Shown: positions 16,719 to 25,649 of the stretch, piece by piece | Layout: every line of letters begins with the position of its first letter | Position numbering within the stretch: position 1 is the stretch's first letter | Source of the DNA: Salinisphaera sp. G21_0 | GTDB taxonomy: Bacteria; Pseudomonadota; Gammaproteobacteria; Pseudomonadales; Endozoicomonadaceae | Assembly: GCF_017744115.1 (NCBI RefSeq) | Contig: NZ_JAGHQW010000053.1 | Span: 1 to 37,431 of the forward strand | DNA length: 37,431 bases | Direction: 5' to 3' | The notes under the pieces: model-generated | Told to the model about the DNA's origin: nothing | The model's input: the letters and a program-made list of their open reading frames with translations, nothing else | The model's database searches: none | Translations under genes and position numbers: made by a program

Positions 16719-17227
16719 TAAGGACCCCGGTGACTGATGATACAACTCATGATACTTCCGTGCTGGTCATGAGAAGGGCAGGCACTTTATGAGGTTAGGC
16801 GTCCGTGATCAATAAGTAATAGGCGGAAATGGGGTAGGTTTGGCCGTGATATGGCTTAATGGGCCCTGGAAGACTAAATGGCTTGGATTGAGCCTTGTTG
16901 ATATTCCGGGTGTGTTGTCAATGTCTAAAGACCCGAAAAGCGATGTAACTCTTCCATAAGAGCAACTAAAAAAACCAATAATCCTTGTTATTTAACTGTT
17001 TTCTTATGAAACATTTGCAAGATGTTGAGCTGGGTCAAGTTTTTGTAAGTTTGCACTGGATACAATGCGCGCAGTTTTTGGATGGAAGATTTTGATCAAG
17101 TCTGAAAGGTTCTGGCTGCTGCATGTGAACAGTACAGTCAACATACTGAACACCTTGTCAATCAGGCAGCTTTCCCAAAATCCAATATTTCCCCTCATCT
17201 TGTCGTAAGGACAACAGGAATACAGCT
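16719..17227. other. Upstream region of the porin gene
   Basis: About 500 bases separating divergent genes, with no convincing coding frame. TACAAT (17061-17066) is a -10-like element without a clear -35. The palindrome TTGATCAA (17092-17099) resembles half-site pairs of CRP/FNR-type regulators, but is too short to assign. A 5-base-arm hairpin CTCTT-CCAT-AAGAG lies near 16950. A long AT-rich leader is typical of regulated porin genes. Confidence 0.35.
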
Positions 17228-18379
17228 GTGAAAAAGACACTGCTTGCTACTGCAATTCTTCTCGCTACATCTGCGGCTAACGCGGCCTGGACTTCTCCGG
17301 ATGGTTCTTTGACCATTGGTGGTGATGCTGAGATTAACTTTGATGTGTTTAAAAACGAGAACGGTATTAATGCCGACTATGTAAACCGAGATCCCATTAA
17401 TCACGATAAGAAAGGCGAAACTATTACTCAACTCAATGATGACTCCCGCATCAAACTGATGGTTGAGTGGAAAACTGCCCGTGAAGACGGCGCTTATCTC
17501 TCTGCAAAGATTGAACCTCTGGTACGTACCGACGGTTCTGTTAGAGTAGACGACGCTTATTTCATGTTTGGCCGAGAAGACAGCTGGGCATTCCAGATTG
17601 GTCGTTACGAAGCTATGAACCTGTTCCCGCTGGGTAAAGACGTTGCACTGTTCTACGCTGATGGTGGTGATGGCATTGGCAAGGGCATTTACTACTATAT
17701 GGCGAAAGAAGCCCGTGGTCGCCGTGATGCCGCTGGTCAGGCTCGTATTATGAGTGAAATGGGCAACTGGACAGCCGAAGTTTCCACAGTTTACGGCAAT
17801 ACAGCAGATTTGCTTGGTGCTTCCAGAGAATATGTTGATGGGGATAACGATACTTTAGATTCTGACAACAACAGTTTCATGGTTCGTCCAGCCGTTAACT
17901 ATTTGAGCGATGATGGTGCCTTCAGTGTCAGCTTCGGTGGTGAATATGAAGTGAGTGGCGACTCTGTCACAGTTGATGGCGATGGAATTAATGCTGGTGA
18001 AGTTCTGGAGCTTGCGAACCGTTACGGTCTGGCTGCTACCACTACCATGACGTTTGGTGATCTTGTTTGGAACACCAGCATCGCGATGCAAGATGCTAAA
18101 GACGCTTGGGAAGCGCACACCTTTAACACCAACATCGTTTATAAGAACGCTTTTGGTCTGGGTACTTCCTACGCTGTTAACAAGTACACCAATAAGGCTG
18201 ATGCCGAAGACGCTAAGTCTTACGCGGTTTACACTGCTTACACCATGCCGATCATGGACTTCAACAACGCTACTGTAACGTTTGCACTATCTTATTCTGA
18301 TACTGAAAATGCATATGGTGAAAGTGGTATAGACGAACAAACCACCGCCTTCCGTACCCGCTTCAACTACTACTTCTAA
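17228..18379 (+). CDS. Outer-membrane porin, possibly carbohydrate-type
   Basis: A 383-residue outer-membrane beta-barrel protein. It has a GTG start with AGGA 8 bases upstream and a clean Sec signal peptide (MKKTLLATAILLATSAANA, cleavage after residue 19). The body alternates hydrophobic and polar residues, is rich in Asp/Gly loops, and ends RTRFNYYF with the terminal Phe recognised by the BAM machinery. It probably forms 16 or so strands for passive uptake of small solutes. Similarity to sugar porins is suggested by the overall pattern only, so substrate is not assigned. The gene stands alone and is followed by a strong terminator. Codon use is strongly biased, suggesting high expression. 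Confidence 0.85.
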   Translation: MKKTLLATAILLATSAANAAWTSPDGSLTIGGDAEINFDVFKNENGINADYVNRDPINHDKKGETITQLNDDSRIKLMVEWKTAREDGAYLSAKIEPLVRTDGSVRVDDAYFMFGREDSWAFQIGRYEAMNLFPLGKDVALFYADGGDGIGKGIYYYMAKEARGRRDAAGQARIMSEMGNWTAEVSTVYGNTADLLGASREYVDGDNDTLDSDNNSFMVRPAVNYLSDDGAFSVSFGGEYEVSGDSVTVDGDGINAGEVLELANRYGLAATTTMTFGDLVWNTSIAMQDAKDAWEAHTFNTNIVYKNAFGLGTSYAVNKYTNKADAEDAKSYAVYTAYTMPIMDFNNATVTFALSYSDTENAYGESGIDEQTTAFRTRFNYYF

Positions 18380-18404
18380 GCACCAATACGCTTAAAGCTA
18401 ACCC

Positions 18405-18436
18405 AAAGGCTCCTTGCTCCGGCAAAGAGCCTTTTT
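18405..18436 (+). terminator. Rho-independent terminator of the porin gene
   Basis: AAAGGCTC (18405-18412) pairs with GAGCCTTT (18427-18434) around a loop, and the stem runs directly into a T-tract. It begins 26 bases after the porin stop codon. This is a textbook intrinsic terminator. Confidence 0.85.
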
Positions 18437-18546
18437 GACGACCGGACTTCTTCCCACAATCCCCGGACTGTAGCGATTCCAGAAAACAAGCCTTTCACAG
18501 GTCAGCGTATACAAGGAGCCGACACCCGACTCATCGAAATTGCGTA

Positions 18547-19518
18547 CTAGCTTTCAGCAGTTCCGGTTGCAGAAGGCCCTGATACCGGAGCCGGGTGGTT
18601 TCTATTCACTCCCCGCAAAATACAAATATCTTCTTGCAATCGGATCTTATCCTGTTCAAGGCGCTCCCTGTATTGGCAGTACCTGGTCTTGAGCAGGTCC
18701 TGGTAGAGTTCACTGACCGGGTGACTCCGGGTTTTGTCCAGACTTTCCATAATGATGCGGTTAAAGATAAACATCAGTCTGGCCAGATCTTCCTGGTCTT
18801 TTGCCGGGACAGGAAACTTCGTCATCAATCGTTTGAAATCAGGAAGTTCTGTTGCAGCTTCCGGGGAGTCGATATCCCCCATACTGCCAACAACGTTGCT
18901 AATATCCTCCTTCTTCACGCCATATTCACTTTCTAACACAGTGCTGAACTCATTCATGCTTTTATTAAGGTTACTCTGGTGATAGGGGGTGTGAATACCT
19001 GCCCATAATAGCCAGAGTGACTTCCAGGAATCCTGGTATCTATTCGTCATATATTTGATAACAAAAAAGTCATCGCTGCTGTATTCATGGTCAGGCTGAT
19101 CCAGCGGATGATTGAGCAGATAGGCTTCATCTAACTTGGCCTGTTCCAGTTCCTGGCTGGCATGCTCCAGTGGTGTCATGGGCCTGGCATTGGCGATGGC
19201 TCTCAATACGTTCAGTGTTGCACCCGCTGCTCCCGCTATGGCCACAGGTTTCCATGAGAACTCTCCAATGGTTCTGGTAAGACCAACAAAGGTAACGCCA
19301 GCAATACCACCCAAGGCACCTGAAATACCACCCTTAGCGGCCATGCCTGCAAGATAGCTTGTTGATATATTGAGTTTTTTGACAGTATGCCGGCCTAATG
19401 CCGCCTGTTTGTCATCTGCGGTATATACATGCCCGTCCGGGCTCTCTATGCCAAATGCGGCATTTGATGCGCGAATTAAAGATCCGCCCATTTGCTGTTG
19501 CAGAGCTGCTGGTTCCAT
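18547..19518 (-). CDS. Hypothetical protein with Gly/Ala-rich hydrophobic hairpin; effector or translocator-like
   Basis: I do not recognise this 323-residue protein. Residues about 55-80 (GMAAKGGISGALGGIAGVTF) and 90-108 (KPVAIAGAAGATLNVLRAIA) are Gly/Ala-rich hydrophobic stretches separated by a short polar turn, such as a membrane-inserting hairpin. The rest is soluble, helical and charged, ending in a Pro/Ser-rich tail. There is no signal peptide. Gly-rich hydrophobic hairpins in otherwise soluble proteins occur in type III translocators and in effectors inserted into host membranes, but no secretion genes are nearby, so this is only suggestive. It is divergent from the next gene, with 250 bases between. 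Confidence 0.6.
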   Translation of the reverse strand: MEPAALQQQMGGSLIRASNAAFGIESPDGHVYTADDKQAALGRHTVKKLNISTSYLAGMAAKGGISGALGGIAGVTFVGLTRTIGEFSWKPVAIAGAAGATLNVLRAIANARPMTPLEHASQELEQAKLDEAYLLNHPLDQPDHEYSSDDFFVIKYMTNRYQDSWKSLWLLWAGIHTPYHQSNLNKSMNEFSTVLESEYGVKKEDISNVVGSMGDIDSPEAATELPDFKRLMTKFPVPAKDQEDLARLMFIFNRIIMESLDKTRSHPVSELYQDLLKTRYCQYRERLEQDKIRLQEDICILRGVNRNHPAPVSGPSATGTAES

Positions 19519-19768
19519 AAAAATTTTACCTTTTCTGATGGAGTGAGTAGTTATTCGAGTTATCCAATATATTGCAACCGCCGCCGGACAGGTATAACAA
19601 CCGGGTCAGTACCGATTGCAAGCACGTCATGAAATACTCACAGAGTCCTTCTATTTCTCTTTCAGCTGATTCTAGAGAATGATTTTCATTTTGTAATGTC
19701 GGAGAACTTAATTGAATACGGGGAGTCTAAGGATGTATTGAAACAATCAATAATAAAGGTTCGGCTGG

Positions 19769-20755
19769 ATGAACTCTGAATTCCCAGTTCAATTCAATGC
19801 TCTTTCCCTGGCAAGCCAATTACCGGATGCTTCTGAACCTTTTTCACCAGAGGCAAGTTTTGGGCCAAGGGGTGTCAGGCAAATACCCCCGGCTGAGTTA
19901 GATGCACATCAACTGTGCCAAAGTAAAAAGGAAGATACGCTGCAAATAGGGATAGATGCAGAACCGGATGCAAGTTCGGTCTTACCTGTGCATTTGGCCG
20001 TTGCTGACTTGATCCGGCAACACGTTGAGCTTGAGTTGGCTAATGCCCCGATTTGCCCGGTATTTGTAGTGAATGGTCAAGATAGTTACGACTCTACTCG
20101 TTTCTGTTCGTCAGTCAGGGTGAAAATGCGTGAATATGGACTTTCCCAGGATGATATTGACAATGCAATGGGTCTGATGAGATGGAAGGATTCCGCCGTC
20201 ACAGGAGGAATAGCGAAATGTTTTTTTGTGCAAAGCCGGAAGGTTAATGAGTGTCTGTACGAATTAAGTAAAAGAGATCAGGTCCATATTGATACTGTGT
20301 TTGAGGCGTTGAGTTATTTTTATGACGGATGTTTTGAGGACGTTCCGAAATGGATACCAATAAGCTTTAAATGTTTTGAAATTCCGGAACCTTTAATAAA
20401 CGAAAGATACACAAAGCCAGCTGAATATGCTTATGTTCCCTATCTGAAGATCGAAAGAGAAAAATATATCATTGACAGAACCGCTGAAATTTTAACCGAT
20501 ACTCACAACATCTTTCACAAAACGATACACAGCAACAGGAGTGATGGTGAAAAGGTGGCATATCTGAGGAATATGTTAGGACCAGCTCCATCAGCTGTTC
20601 CTGTTGAAAAGACATCAGATGCCAGCTCAACCGGGAGTGAGCAGCACGGTTTGTCAGCCCAGAAGATTCTTGCACGTATTGGTGAGGCTAATAGTTTAAA
20701 CAGTAAAGGCTCGTATCATCTTAGGGCTGGGCTACCTCAAGCAGCCAAACGTTGA
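19769..20755 (+). CDS. Hypothetical protein upstream of the transglutaminase-ATPase gene
   Basis: An unrecognised 328-residue protein. The first 70 residues are Pro/Ser-rich and look disordered. The middle (about 70-270) is a mixed alpha/beta region with scattered Cys residues (PICPVFVVNG, CFFVQS, DGCFED). The last 50 residues are again Ser-rich. There is no signal peptide or membrane segment. Upstream AATAAAGGTTCGGCTGG offers a moderate ribosome binding site. The next gene on the same strand begins 36 bases after its stop, so the two are probably co-transcribed and may act together. A host-directed role is inferred from the neighbourhood only. Confidence 0.6.
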   Translation: MNSEFPVQFNALSLASQLPDASEPFSPEASFGPRGVRQIPPAELDAHQLCQSKKEDTLQIGIDAEPDASSVLPVHLAVADLIRQHVELELANAPICPVFVVNGQDSYDSTRFCSSVRVKMREYGLSQDDIDNAMGLMRWKDSAVTGGIAKCFFVQSRKVNECLYELSKRDQVHIDTVFEALSYFYDGCFEDVPKWIPISFKCFEIPEPLINERYTKPAEYAYVPYLKIEREKYIIDRTAEILTDTHNIFHKTIHSNRSDGEKVAYLRNMLGPAPSAVPVEKTSDASSTGSEQHGLSAQKILARIGEANSLNSKGSYHLRAGLPQAAKR

Positions 20756-20791
20756 CCGTAGAAAACTCAACTACAACAGGACATCTGAGTT

Positions 20792-23248
20792 ATGCACACA
20801 GCAATTGCCTGCTTTCACCCTTCAGGTTTTTCGCTAGTAAAATCCTATCCTATACCTTGTGTAATAGCTGAGGTTGATAGCCCCTATCCTGTCTTTACGA
20901 GTTACTATTCAGGGGGTGTTCAAGCCACTCCCAATAATGTCAGGGCTGAGATGAGGGCCGCTCAAGACAGTCTGAAAACACAAGCGGGTTTCTGCTGCAG
21001 TTTGTTGGAAAGGGAAAAAAGGGAAATATGTGACTATAAAATTGCCCTGGTGGCGTTTATGGCCTCTGGGAAGCCAGTTACAAAAGCGTCCCCTGACTGT
21101 ATTGATGATCCCGTTTTTCTCAATCATCTCAGCGCTATAGGCAGGATAAAGGTTTCTCACACAGACTACCCGGAACGTTTCAGCCATGGGCCCCTGGCTG
21201 AGCAATTCGCCAACAGCATTATCCACTGGCTCCAGCTCATTAACACACCCTACGCTGAACGAGACTCTTATTCAGTGACGGAAGATGATGCTTCAAAGCA
21301 ACGGCTGAAACCACAAAAAAAATCTCTGGGAATTTTTTATCCTGAGGATTATCAGGTTCGTGAACTTCCCAAACTGTCTAAAAGCAAGCTCTACGGGATG
21401 CACTCTCTACCGGAATATTTTGACCCGGAATTCAAAGCCAGCTTTGTTGCAAAGGGTAACAAACATACCCCAAGTGAGTCTCTTGAGGCTTTTTTTCATG
21501 GACCTACCATAGCGGACTGTGCCACAGCCATGCTGGCCTGTCAGTATCGAGCCATCGAAACCATCATTGGCACCAGCAAGTTCAACAGAATCTTTGGTTC
21601 ACCGGTCTCAAAATTCAGAATTGCCCGCTGGCTTTATAATGGCAGCAGCAATACTGCTCCGATCGATGTTAACAACCCTCTTTATAAGCTGTTTGACGAT
21701 CTTCTGTATGTGAAAAAACCTTCCTCTGATCCGGTGAAAAAGCTGTCCGAGTCGGATATCAATAAGGGCGATATCCTCTATATCCTGGGCGTTGACAGCT
21801 ACAGCGCAAAGCACAAAACCGGTGATTATATGGGTTATAATCTGATATGCACCGGGCAAAACAGCAGTGGACACAATCTCTATCTGGGGTTTGGTCCGGA
21901 TAGCTTCGTTGAGCCGAAAACCTATGACCAGATCAAACGTATGTTGATTGATGGTTATAACAAACCACCGAGTACTGAGACACTCCGTGCTATCAAGCGG
22001 GGGGAAACGGATTATGCTCAGTGGGTCGACCACATCGTGCCTGATGACCATTCTATTGGTGGTATCAAGTGTGCGCTTCGCTTCAGTCTTTTTCGTTGGA
22101 AAAGCTTTACGGCACATTACGATCAAGCCTGGCATCAGCAACCACTGTTGCCTTTACCATCGGCCAGGGAACCAAAGCCGGTGGATCATGGTTCACCGTT
22201 CCCCAGTGAAAATCTTGTTGATGATTTCGAACATTTTGAATCCGCCTCATCACAGCAGGACCTGATGAAGCAGACTGCCCTGAAGTTCACTCACTCCGTG
22301 ATTAATAATCTGAATGGGACACCGCACAAGAAAAAGCCCATGGGTCTATTCCTGACCGGACAGCCGGGAATAGGGAAAACCCATCTTTGTGTGGCGGTTG
22401 CCAGAAAGGCAGCCGAATATGGTGTCAACACCCTGTATATAAACGAAGCAAAAGCAGGTAGCCTCTTGCAGGATTTTGGCGGTGATCTAAAACGATGGTA
22501 TAAAAATGTTGACGAAATCCTTGCCGGTAAGGATTTGGTGGTATTCGATGATGCCAACCGTGAGTCCGGGTGTACCCAACTATTTCTGGCGAAAATAATG
22601 GAACATGTGATGACGGGTAACAACGCCATCATGGTCAGCTCAAATCACCTTATTCCTGTCAAAAATGCAACGCCTGGCTTTGTTGACCCTTTAACTGAAA
22701 CTGCCCATAACTTTTTTTACCTGAGTGAATTGCAGGGACGCAATTACCGTTCCCAATGGTGGCACAATCCTGAAGTCAACTCAGCTGACGCATTATCGCG
22801 ACTGGGTCAGTATCAAGGCAGCAAAGCGGCGGCCGTGCTTACAGAGCAATCTGTATCAATGGACGATATCGCTAAAAAACTCAGTATTCCGGTGTGCCAG
22901 ATCCGTCGTGTGGGTCGCTATCATTTGTCTGGAAGCCGTTGTATAAGCCCCGATTACTATTTCAGCGATTTATCCAAGGCACGGCATCAGGCTGTTTTTA
23001 TGGAGTGTCGTATCAAGGGTGATGAATCTCACTATTGTAGAAATAAAATCGAGCAGTTCTTACATGTTGTTCAGAGAGTACATAACGAAGGCTTGAAGCT
23101 GGTTGTCAAAACCGATAAACGCCTACTGTTTTTAAAAGATGTGCAGAAATTTCTGGATGAAAATATTTGGGGGCAAGAGAACACCCCGGGAATTATTGAC
23201 CGGCTAAAGCATATGTTTCCAGACTTCATTACGACGCGCTCAATATAG
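20792..23248 (+). CDS. Tgl-like transglutaminase domain fused to a P-loop ATPase (copy 1, intact)
   Basis: An 818-residue protein with an unusual architecture. Residues about 185-470 resemble Bacillus protein-glutamine gamma-glutamyltransferase (Tgl). ADCATAMLACQYRAIETIIG (around Cys243) matches the Tgl ECATAIVIIYYLALIDTIG region holding the catalytic Cys. KGDILYILG and YMGYNLICTG then YLGFGPD match GDCLYFKN, RGENVILLG and the following FAHGLGI strand. The Tgl Glu in GEN is Tyr here (GYN), so catalysis is not certain; a nearby His in SAKHKTG might contribute. Residues about 490-690 form an ATPase domain: Walker A GQPGIGKT (523-530), Walker B LVVFDD (582-587), sensor-like VSSN (about 614) and a later YRS. 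It is closest to DnaC/IstB or AFG1/ZapE-type ATPases. The N-terminal 180 and C-terminal 125 residues are unfamiliar. No signal peptide. Confidence 0.72.
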   Translation: MHTAIACFHPSGFSLVKSYPIPCVIAEVDSPYPVFTSYYSGGVQATPNNVRAEMRAAQDSLKTQAGFCCSLLEREKREICDYKIALVAFMASGKPVTKASPDCIDDPVFLNHLSAIGRIKVSHTDYPERFSHGPLAEQFANSIIHWLQLINTPYAERDSYSVTEDDASKQRLKPQKKSLGIFYPEDYQVRELPKLSKSKLYGMHSLPEYFDPEFKASFVAKGNKHTPSESLEAFFHGPTIADCATAMLACQYRAIETIIGTSKFNRIFGSPVSKFRIARWLYNGSSNTAPIDVNNPLYKLFDDLLYVKKPSSDPVKKLSESDINKGDILYILGVDSYSAKHKTGDYMGYNLICTGQNSSGHNLYLGFGPDSFVEPKTYDQIKRMLIDGYNKPPSTETLRAIKRGETDYAQWVDHIVPDDHSIGGIKCALRFSLFRWKSFTAHYDQAWHQQPLLPLPSAREPKPVDHGSPFPSENLVDDFEHFESASSQQDLMKQTALKFTHSVINNLNGTPHKKKPMGLFLTGQPGIGKTHLCVAVARKAAEYGVNTLYINEAKAGSLLQDFGGDLKRWYKNVDEILAGKDLVVFDDANRESGCTQLFLAKIMEHVMTGNNAIMVSSNHLIPVKNATPGFVDPLTETAHNFFYLSELQGRNYRSQWWHNPEVNSADALSRLGQYQGSKAAAVLTEQSVSMDDIAKKLSIPVCQIRRVGRYHLSGSRCISPDYYFSDLSKARHQAVFMECRIKGDESHYCRNKIEQFLHVVQRVHNEGLKLVVKTDKRLLFLKDVQKFLDENIWGQENTPGIIDRLKHMFPDFITTRSI

Positions 23249-23275
23249 ACCAACCTGTCAGAAAAAAGTTGGAAC
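23246..23275 (+). repeat. 30-bp direct repeat, left copy
   Basis: This copy starts at the stop codon of the intact transglutaminase-ATPase gene and matches 24344-24373 at 28 of 30 bases (shared core CAGAAAAAAGTTGGAAC). Together the two copies bracket the reverse-strand gene at 23281-24261. Weaker similarity seems to extend about 25 bases upstream, into the 3' end of the coding sequence. Confidence 0.8.
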
Positions 23276-23280
23276 GCCGA

Positions 23281-24261
23281 TTACTGACGATAACTTTCAA
23301 ACCCATCTGCTTTTATGGCGTATTCATTAATTGTTTTATTAAGATCCTCTGGAATCTCCTTCAGTGGCGCTTTGGATGGTGTGAATTGATACAATGTAAA
23401 TAATGCATCCAGAATATCTCGGAAAACTTTTACGTCCCGGGTAAACAGAAGAACGGTAGAGCAGAAGTTAGCTACCGTATTGGAAGAATATTCCGGATAA
23501 TACCCATTCTCCAGCTCCTCTTTTACAAATTGAATATCTCTTTGGTCGGCATAGTTCTTACGTCCATATTCAATATCTTTCTTGTCGGCATAGTTCTCAT
23601 GAGCTGTTGATTTGAGTAGATTGTCACAAAAGTCAGTAAGTGCCTTTTTTTGATGATCAGTAGGCACCTCGGTTTTGCTGCACTGACCAGTACTCTCGAA
23701 CAATCGATAGATCGCTTTGGAACATCGGCTGAAATCAGAGGGGGTCATCGTAACAAGCTTGAATATATCCAGTGTGGATTGTGGGAAATTAGGTCTGTAA
23801 TCATAATGGTGAAAGAATCTTTTATTGAGCTGAGTGGCTATTCTGGTCAGGCCGTGAGCCTTGGCAGTAATTTCCTTTTGCTTTTTACTATCGTTTATTT
23901 TCTCAAATTCAGATACTTCTTCGTTAAATCCCTCTACCAGTGTGTTTAAACCTTTTAATAAATCAGTATTTCCATCTGCTTGCATCAGTTGTCTGATTGG
24001 GGATAATCTTGTTGGGACACTCACACTACGTTCAGATAAATGCGGGCCAGAACCAGCGCCAACTAATTCACTAATACTGATCTGATACTTATCTAGCAGG
24101 TGTTTAATAATTTCCTTAGCTTCTACACAGGCTATATCCCGGGGAAGAAAGTCTAAGGCGTTCAAAAAATTTTCTCTTGCAGCTCTTTGATATGGGGGTG
24201 GTGCTTCCGTGGATCGTTCATTAAATATGGGTGGTGTGTTACCGTCAGATCTGATATCCAA
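23281..24261 (-). CDS. Hypothetical helical protein with internal NYAD repeat
   Basis: An unrecognised 326-residue protein, on the opposite strand to and between the two transglutaminase-ATPase paralogues. The N-terminus (about 1-30) is Pro-rich and polar (NTPPIFNERSTEAPPPYQ); the rest is helical and charged. Residues near 225-250 hold a 13-residue tandem repeat, NYADKKDIEYGRK then NYADQRDIQFVKE. There is no signal peptide or membrane segment. The base composition is visibly more AT-rich than the core genes, and 30-bp direct repeats flank the gene, both consistent with insertion of a gene into a duplicated locus. Function unknown; a secreted effector is a guess from context. Confidence 0.6.
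   Translation of the reverse strand: MDIRSDGNTPPIFNERSTEAPPPYQRAARENFLNALDFLPRDIACVEAKEIIKHLLDKYQISISELVGAGSGPHLSERSVSVPTRLSPIRQLMQADGNTDLLKGLNTLVEGFNEEVSEFEKINDSKKQKEITAKAHGLTRIATQLNKRFFHHYDYRPNFPQSTLDIFKLVTMTPSDFSRCSKAIYRLFESTGQCSKTEVPTDHQKKALTDFCDNLLKSTAHENYADKKDIEYGRKNYADQRDIQFVKEELENGYYPEYSSNTVANFCSTVLLFTRDVKVFRDILDALFTLYQFTPSKAPLKEIPEDLNKTINEYAIKADGFESYRQ
23530..23605 (-). repeat. 39-bp tandem duplication inside the gene
   Basis: Two copies with 39-base spacing (GTCGGCATAGTTCT recurs at 23545 and 23584 on the forward strand) encode the paired motifs NYADKKDIEYGRK and NYADQRDIQFVKE. The copies have diverged, so the duplication is not recent. Confidence 0.75.
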
Positions 24262-24343
24262 TTTTTAATCCTCGTCAATTATTTTTACCGTAGGCTTGAA
24301 GCTATTCCATCCTCAGCAGGCAATTCATTCGGCGCGGTTATTG

Positions 24344-24373
24344 TAGACCAATCTGACAGAAAAAAGTTGGAAC
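24344..24373 (+). repeat. 30-bp direct repeat, right copy
   Basis: Partner of the repeat at 23246-23275, with 2 mismatches. It lies in the gap upstream of the second, broken paralogue. Bases just before it (TTCATTCGGCGCGGTTATTGTAG) loosely resemble the 3' coding end of copy 1, as if this were the residue of another paralogue's end after tandem duplication. Confidence 0.8.
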
Positions 24374-24773
24374 TTTTTAGCCAATTGCTGATCCAAGCTG
24401 TATGCAGGCTCGTTTATTAGAACCAACCTGCTATTTATGATTTATGCAGGAATGATAATTAATGCTGTAGTGATTATTACACTTTGGCTATTAATTATAT
24501 GAATTTAAACGCCAACTTTTAACGGATTAATATAAATCACAAAGGTCAATTAAGTATGGATACTACACTCACCACCTATCAATCAGGCGTTCGTCTTGAA
24601 TCCCAAAATCAAGAATCCAGGGGGAGAGAAACGGCTACTCAAAATAGCAACCCTCCGACTTTTTGTGGTCATACCTTAAGTGGTGATCACCCCCTAACCC
24701 AAAAAAACCATGCCAGAACGGGAGCGCTGATGAAGGCCTGAAAAAAATTCCTGATTCTGATGGGCAGAGGCCC

Positions 24774-25649
24774 GTGGCAATAAGTAAGGAGATGAGTGAT
24801 TTCAGAATTACCAAAGGTAATCCAGCCGCCTGTTTACCAGGTACCAAAGCGTCTTTTCGCGAAGATAACAGTACTTTAAGAATTCATTTTCAGGCTGTAG
24901 AAATGATCACTCCTCCTCAGGAATATTTCCCGAAAAGTAACAGCAATGCGCCCCTGGATGAGCAATTAACCAATGAAACGATTCACTGGCTCCAGCACAG
25001 CAATACACCTTACGATAAACGGGGTTCAGTCAAGACGAAGTATTACCCACCTGTGAAGGTAACATGTGACAATCGAATGGGACCGATACAAAGAAGATTT
25101 AGACCGCCACCATTGGAGGTAAACAAAAGCCTTGGGGTCTTTTACCCTGAGGACTATCAAGTCCGTGATCTTCCAGATCTGATCAACGTTTCGTCCCTTG
25201 GTTTTCACTCACTACCGAAGTATTTTGACGAAAGATGCAAGTCCAGCTTTGTAGCAACCAGTAACGGACAAACACCAAGTGAGTGTCTGAGTGCTTTTTT
25301 TCATGGCCCTACCACTGCGGACTGTGCCACGACCTTACTGGCCTGTCAGTATCGAGCCATTGAAACCATTCTTGGCACTGATGAATTCAATCGCCTGTTT
25401 GGTTCGCCGGTTTCAACGTTAAGAATTGCATGTTCGCTTTTCTGCAACAGTGAAACAATGGCTCAAGATGCGTGTGAAGATATGTCACTTCCCTCTGGCG
25501 TTTTAAAACCGTTCGATATGATCAACCCTCTCTATGGCGGCTTGTTTGGCTTTTTTTCGTTCGGGGAGCCTATCTCGAATCCAACGGGCATTGAAGCGGG
25601 AGACCTGGATATCAGAAAGGGGGGATATTATCTATATTCAGGGCGTTAA
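24774..25649 (+). CDS. Segment: transglutaminase-like domain of copy 2
   Basis: A 291-codon open segment from a GTG. It contains LGVFYPEDYQVRDLPDL and the catalytic-type motif FFHGPTTADCATTLLACQYR with DEFNRLFGSPVS after it, both close to copy 1. It ends a few codons after the G6 run, with an out-of-frame tail GYYLYSGR. Its apparent start is inside the natural frame rather than at a ribosome binding site, so it is best read as part of the broken gene. Confidence 0.65.
   Translation: MAISKEMSDFRITKGNPAACLPGTKASFREDNSTLRIHFQAVEMITPPQEYFPKSNSNAPLDEQLTNETIHWLQHSNTPYDKRGSVKTKYYPPVKVTCDNRMGPIQRRFRPPPLEVNKSLGVFYPEDYQVRDLPDLINVSSLGFHSLPKYFDERCKSSFVATSNGQTPSECLSAFFHGPTTADCATTLLACQYRAIETILGTDEFNRLFGSPVSTLRIACSLFCNSETMAQDACEDMSLPSGVLKPFDMINPLYGGLFGFFSFGEPISNPTGIEAGDLDIRKGGYYLYSGR

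Noticed and set aside
17092-17099. FNR/CRP site in the porin leader
   Set aside because: TTGATCAA is only an 8-base palindrome without the spacing of a real site.
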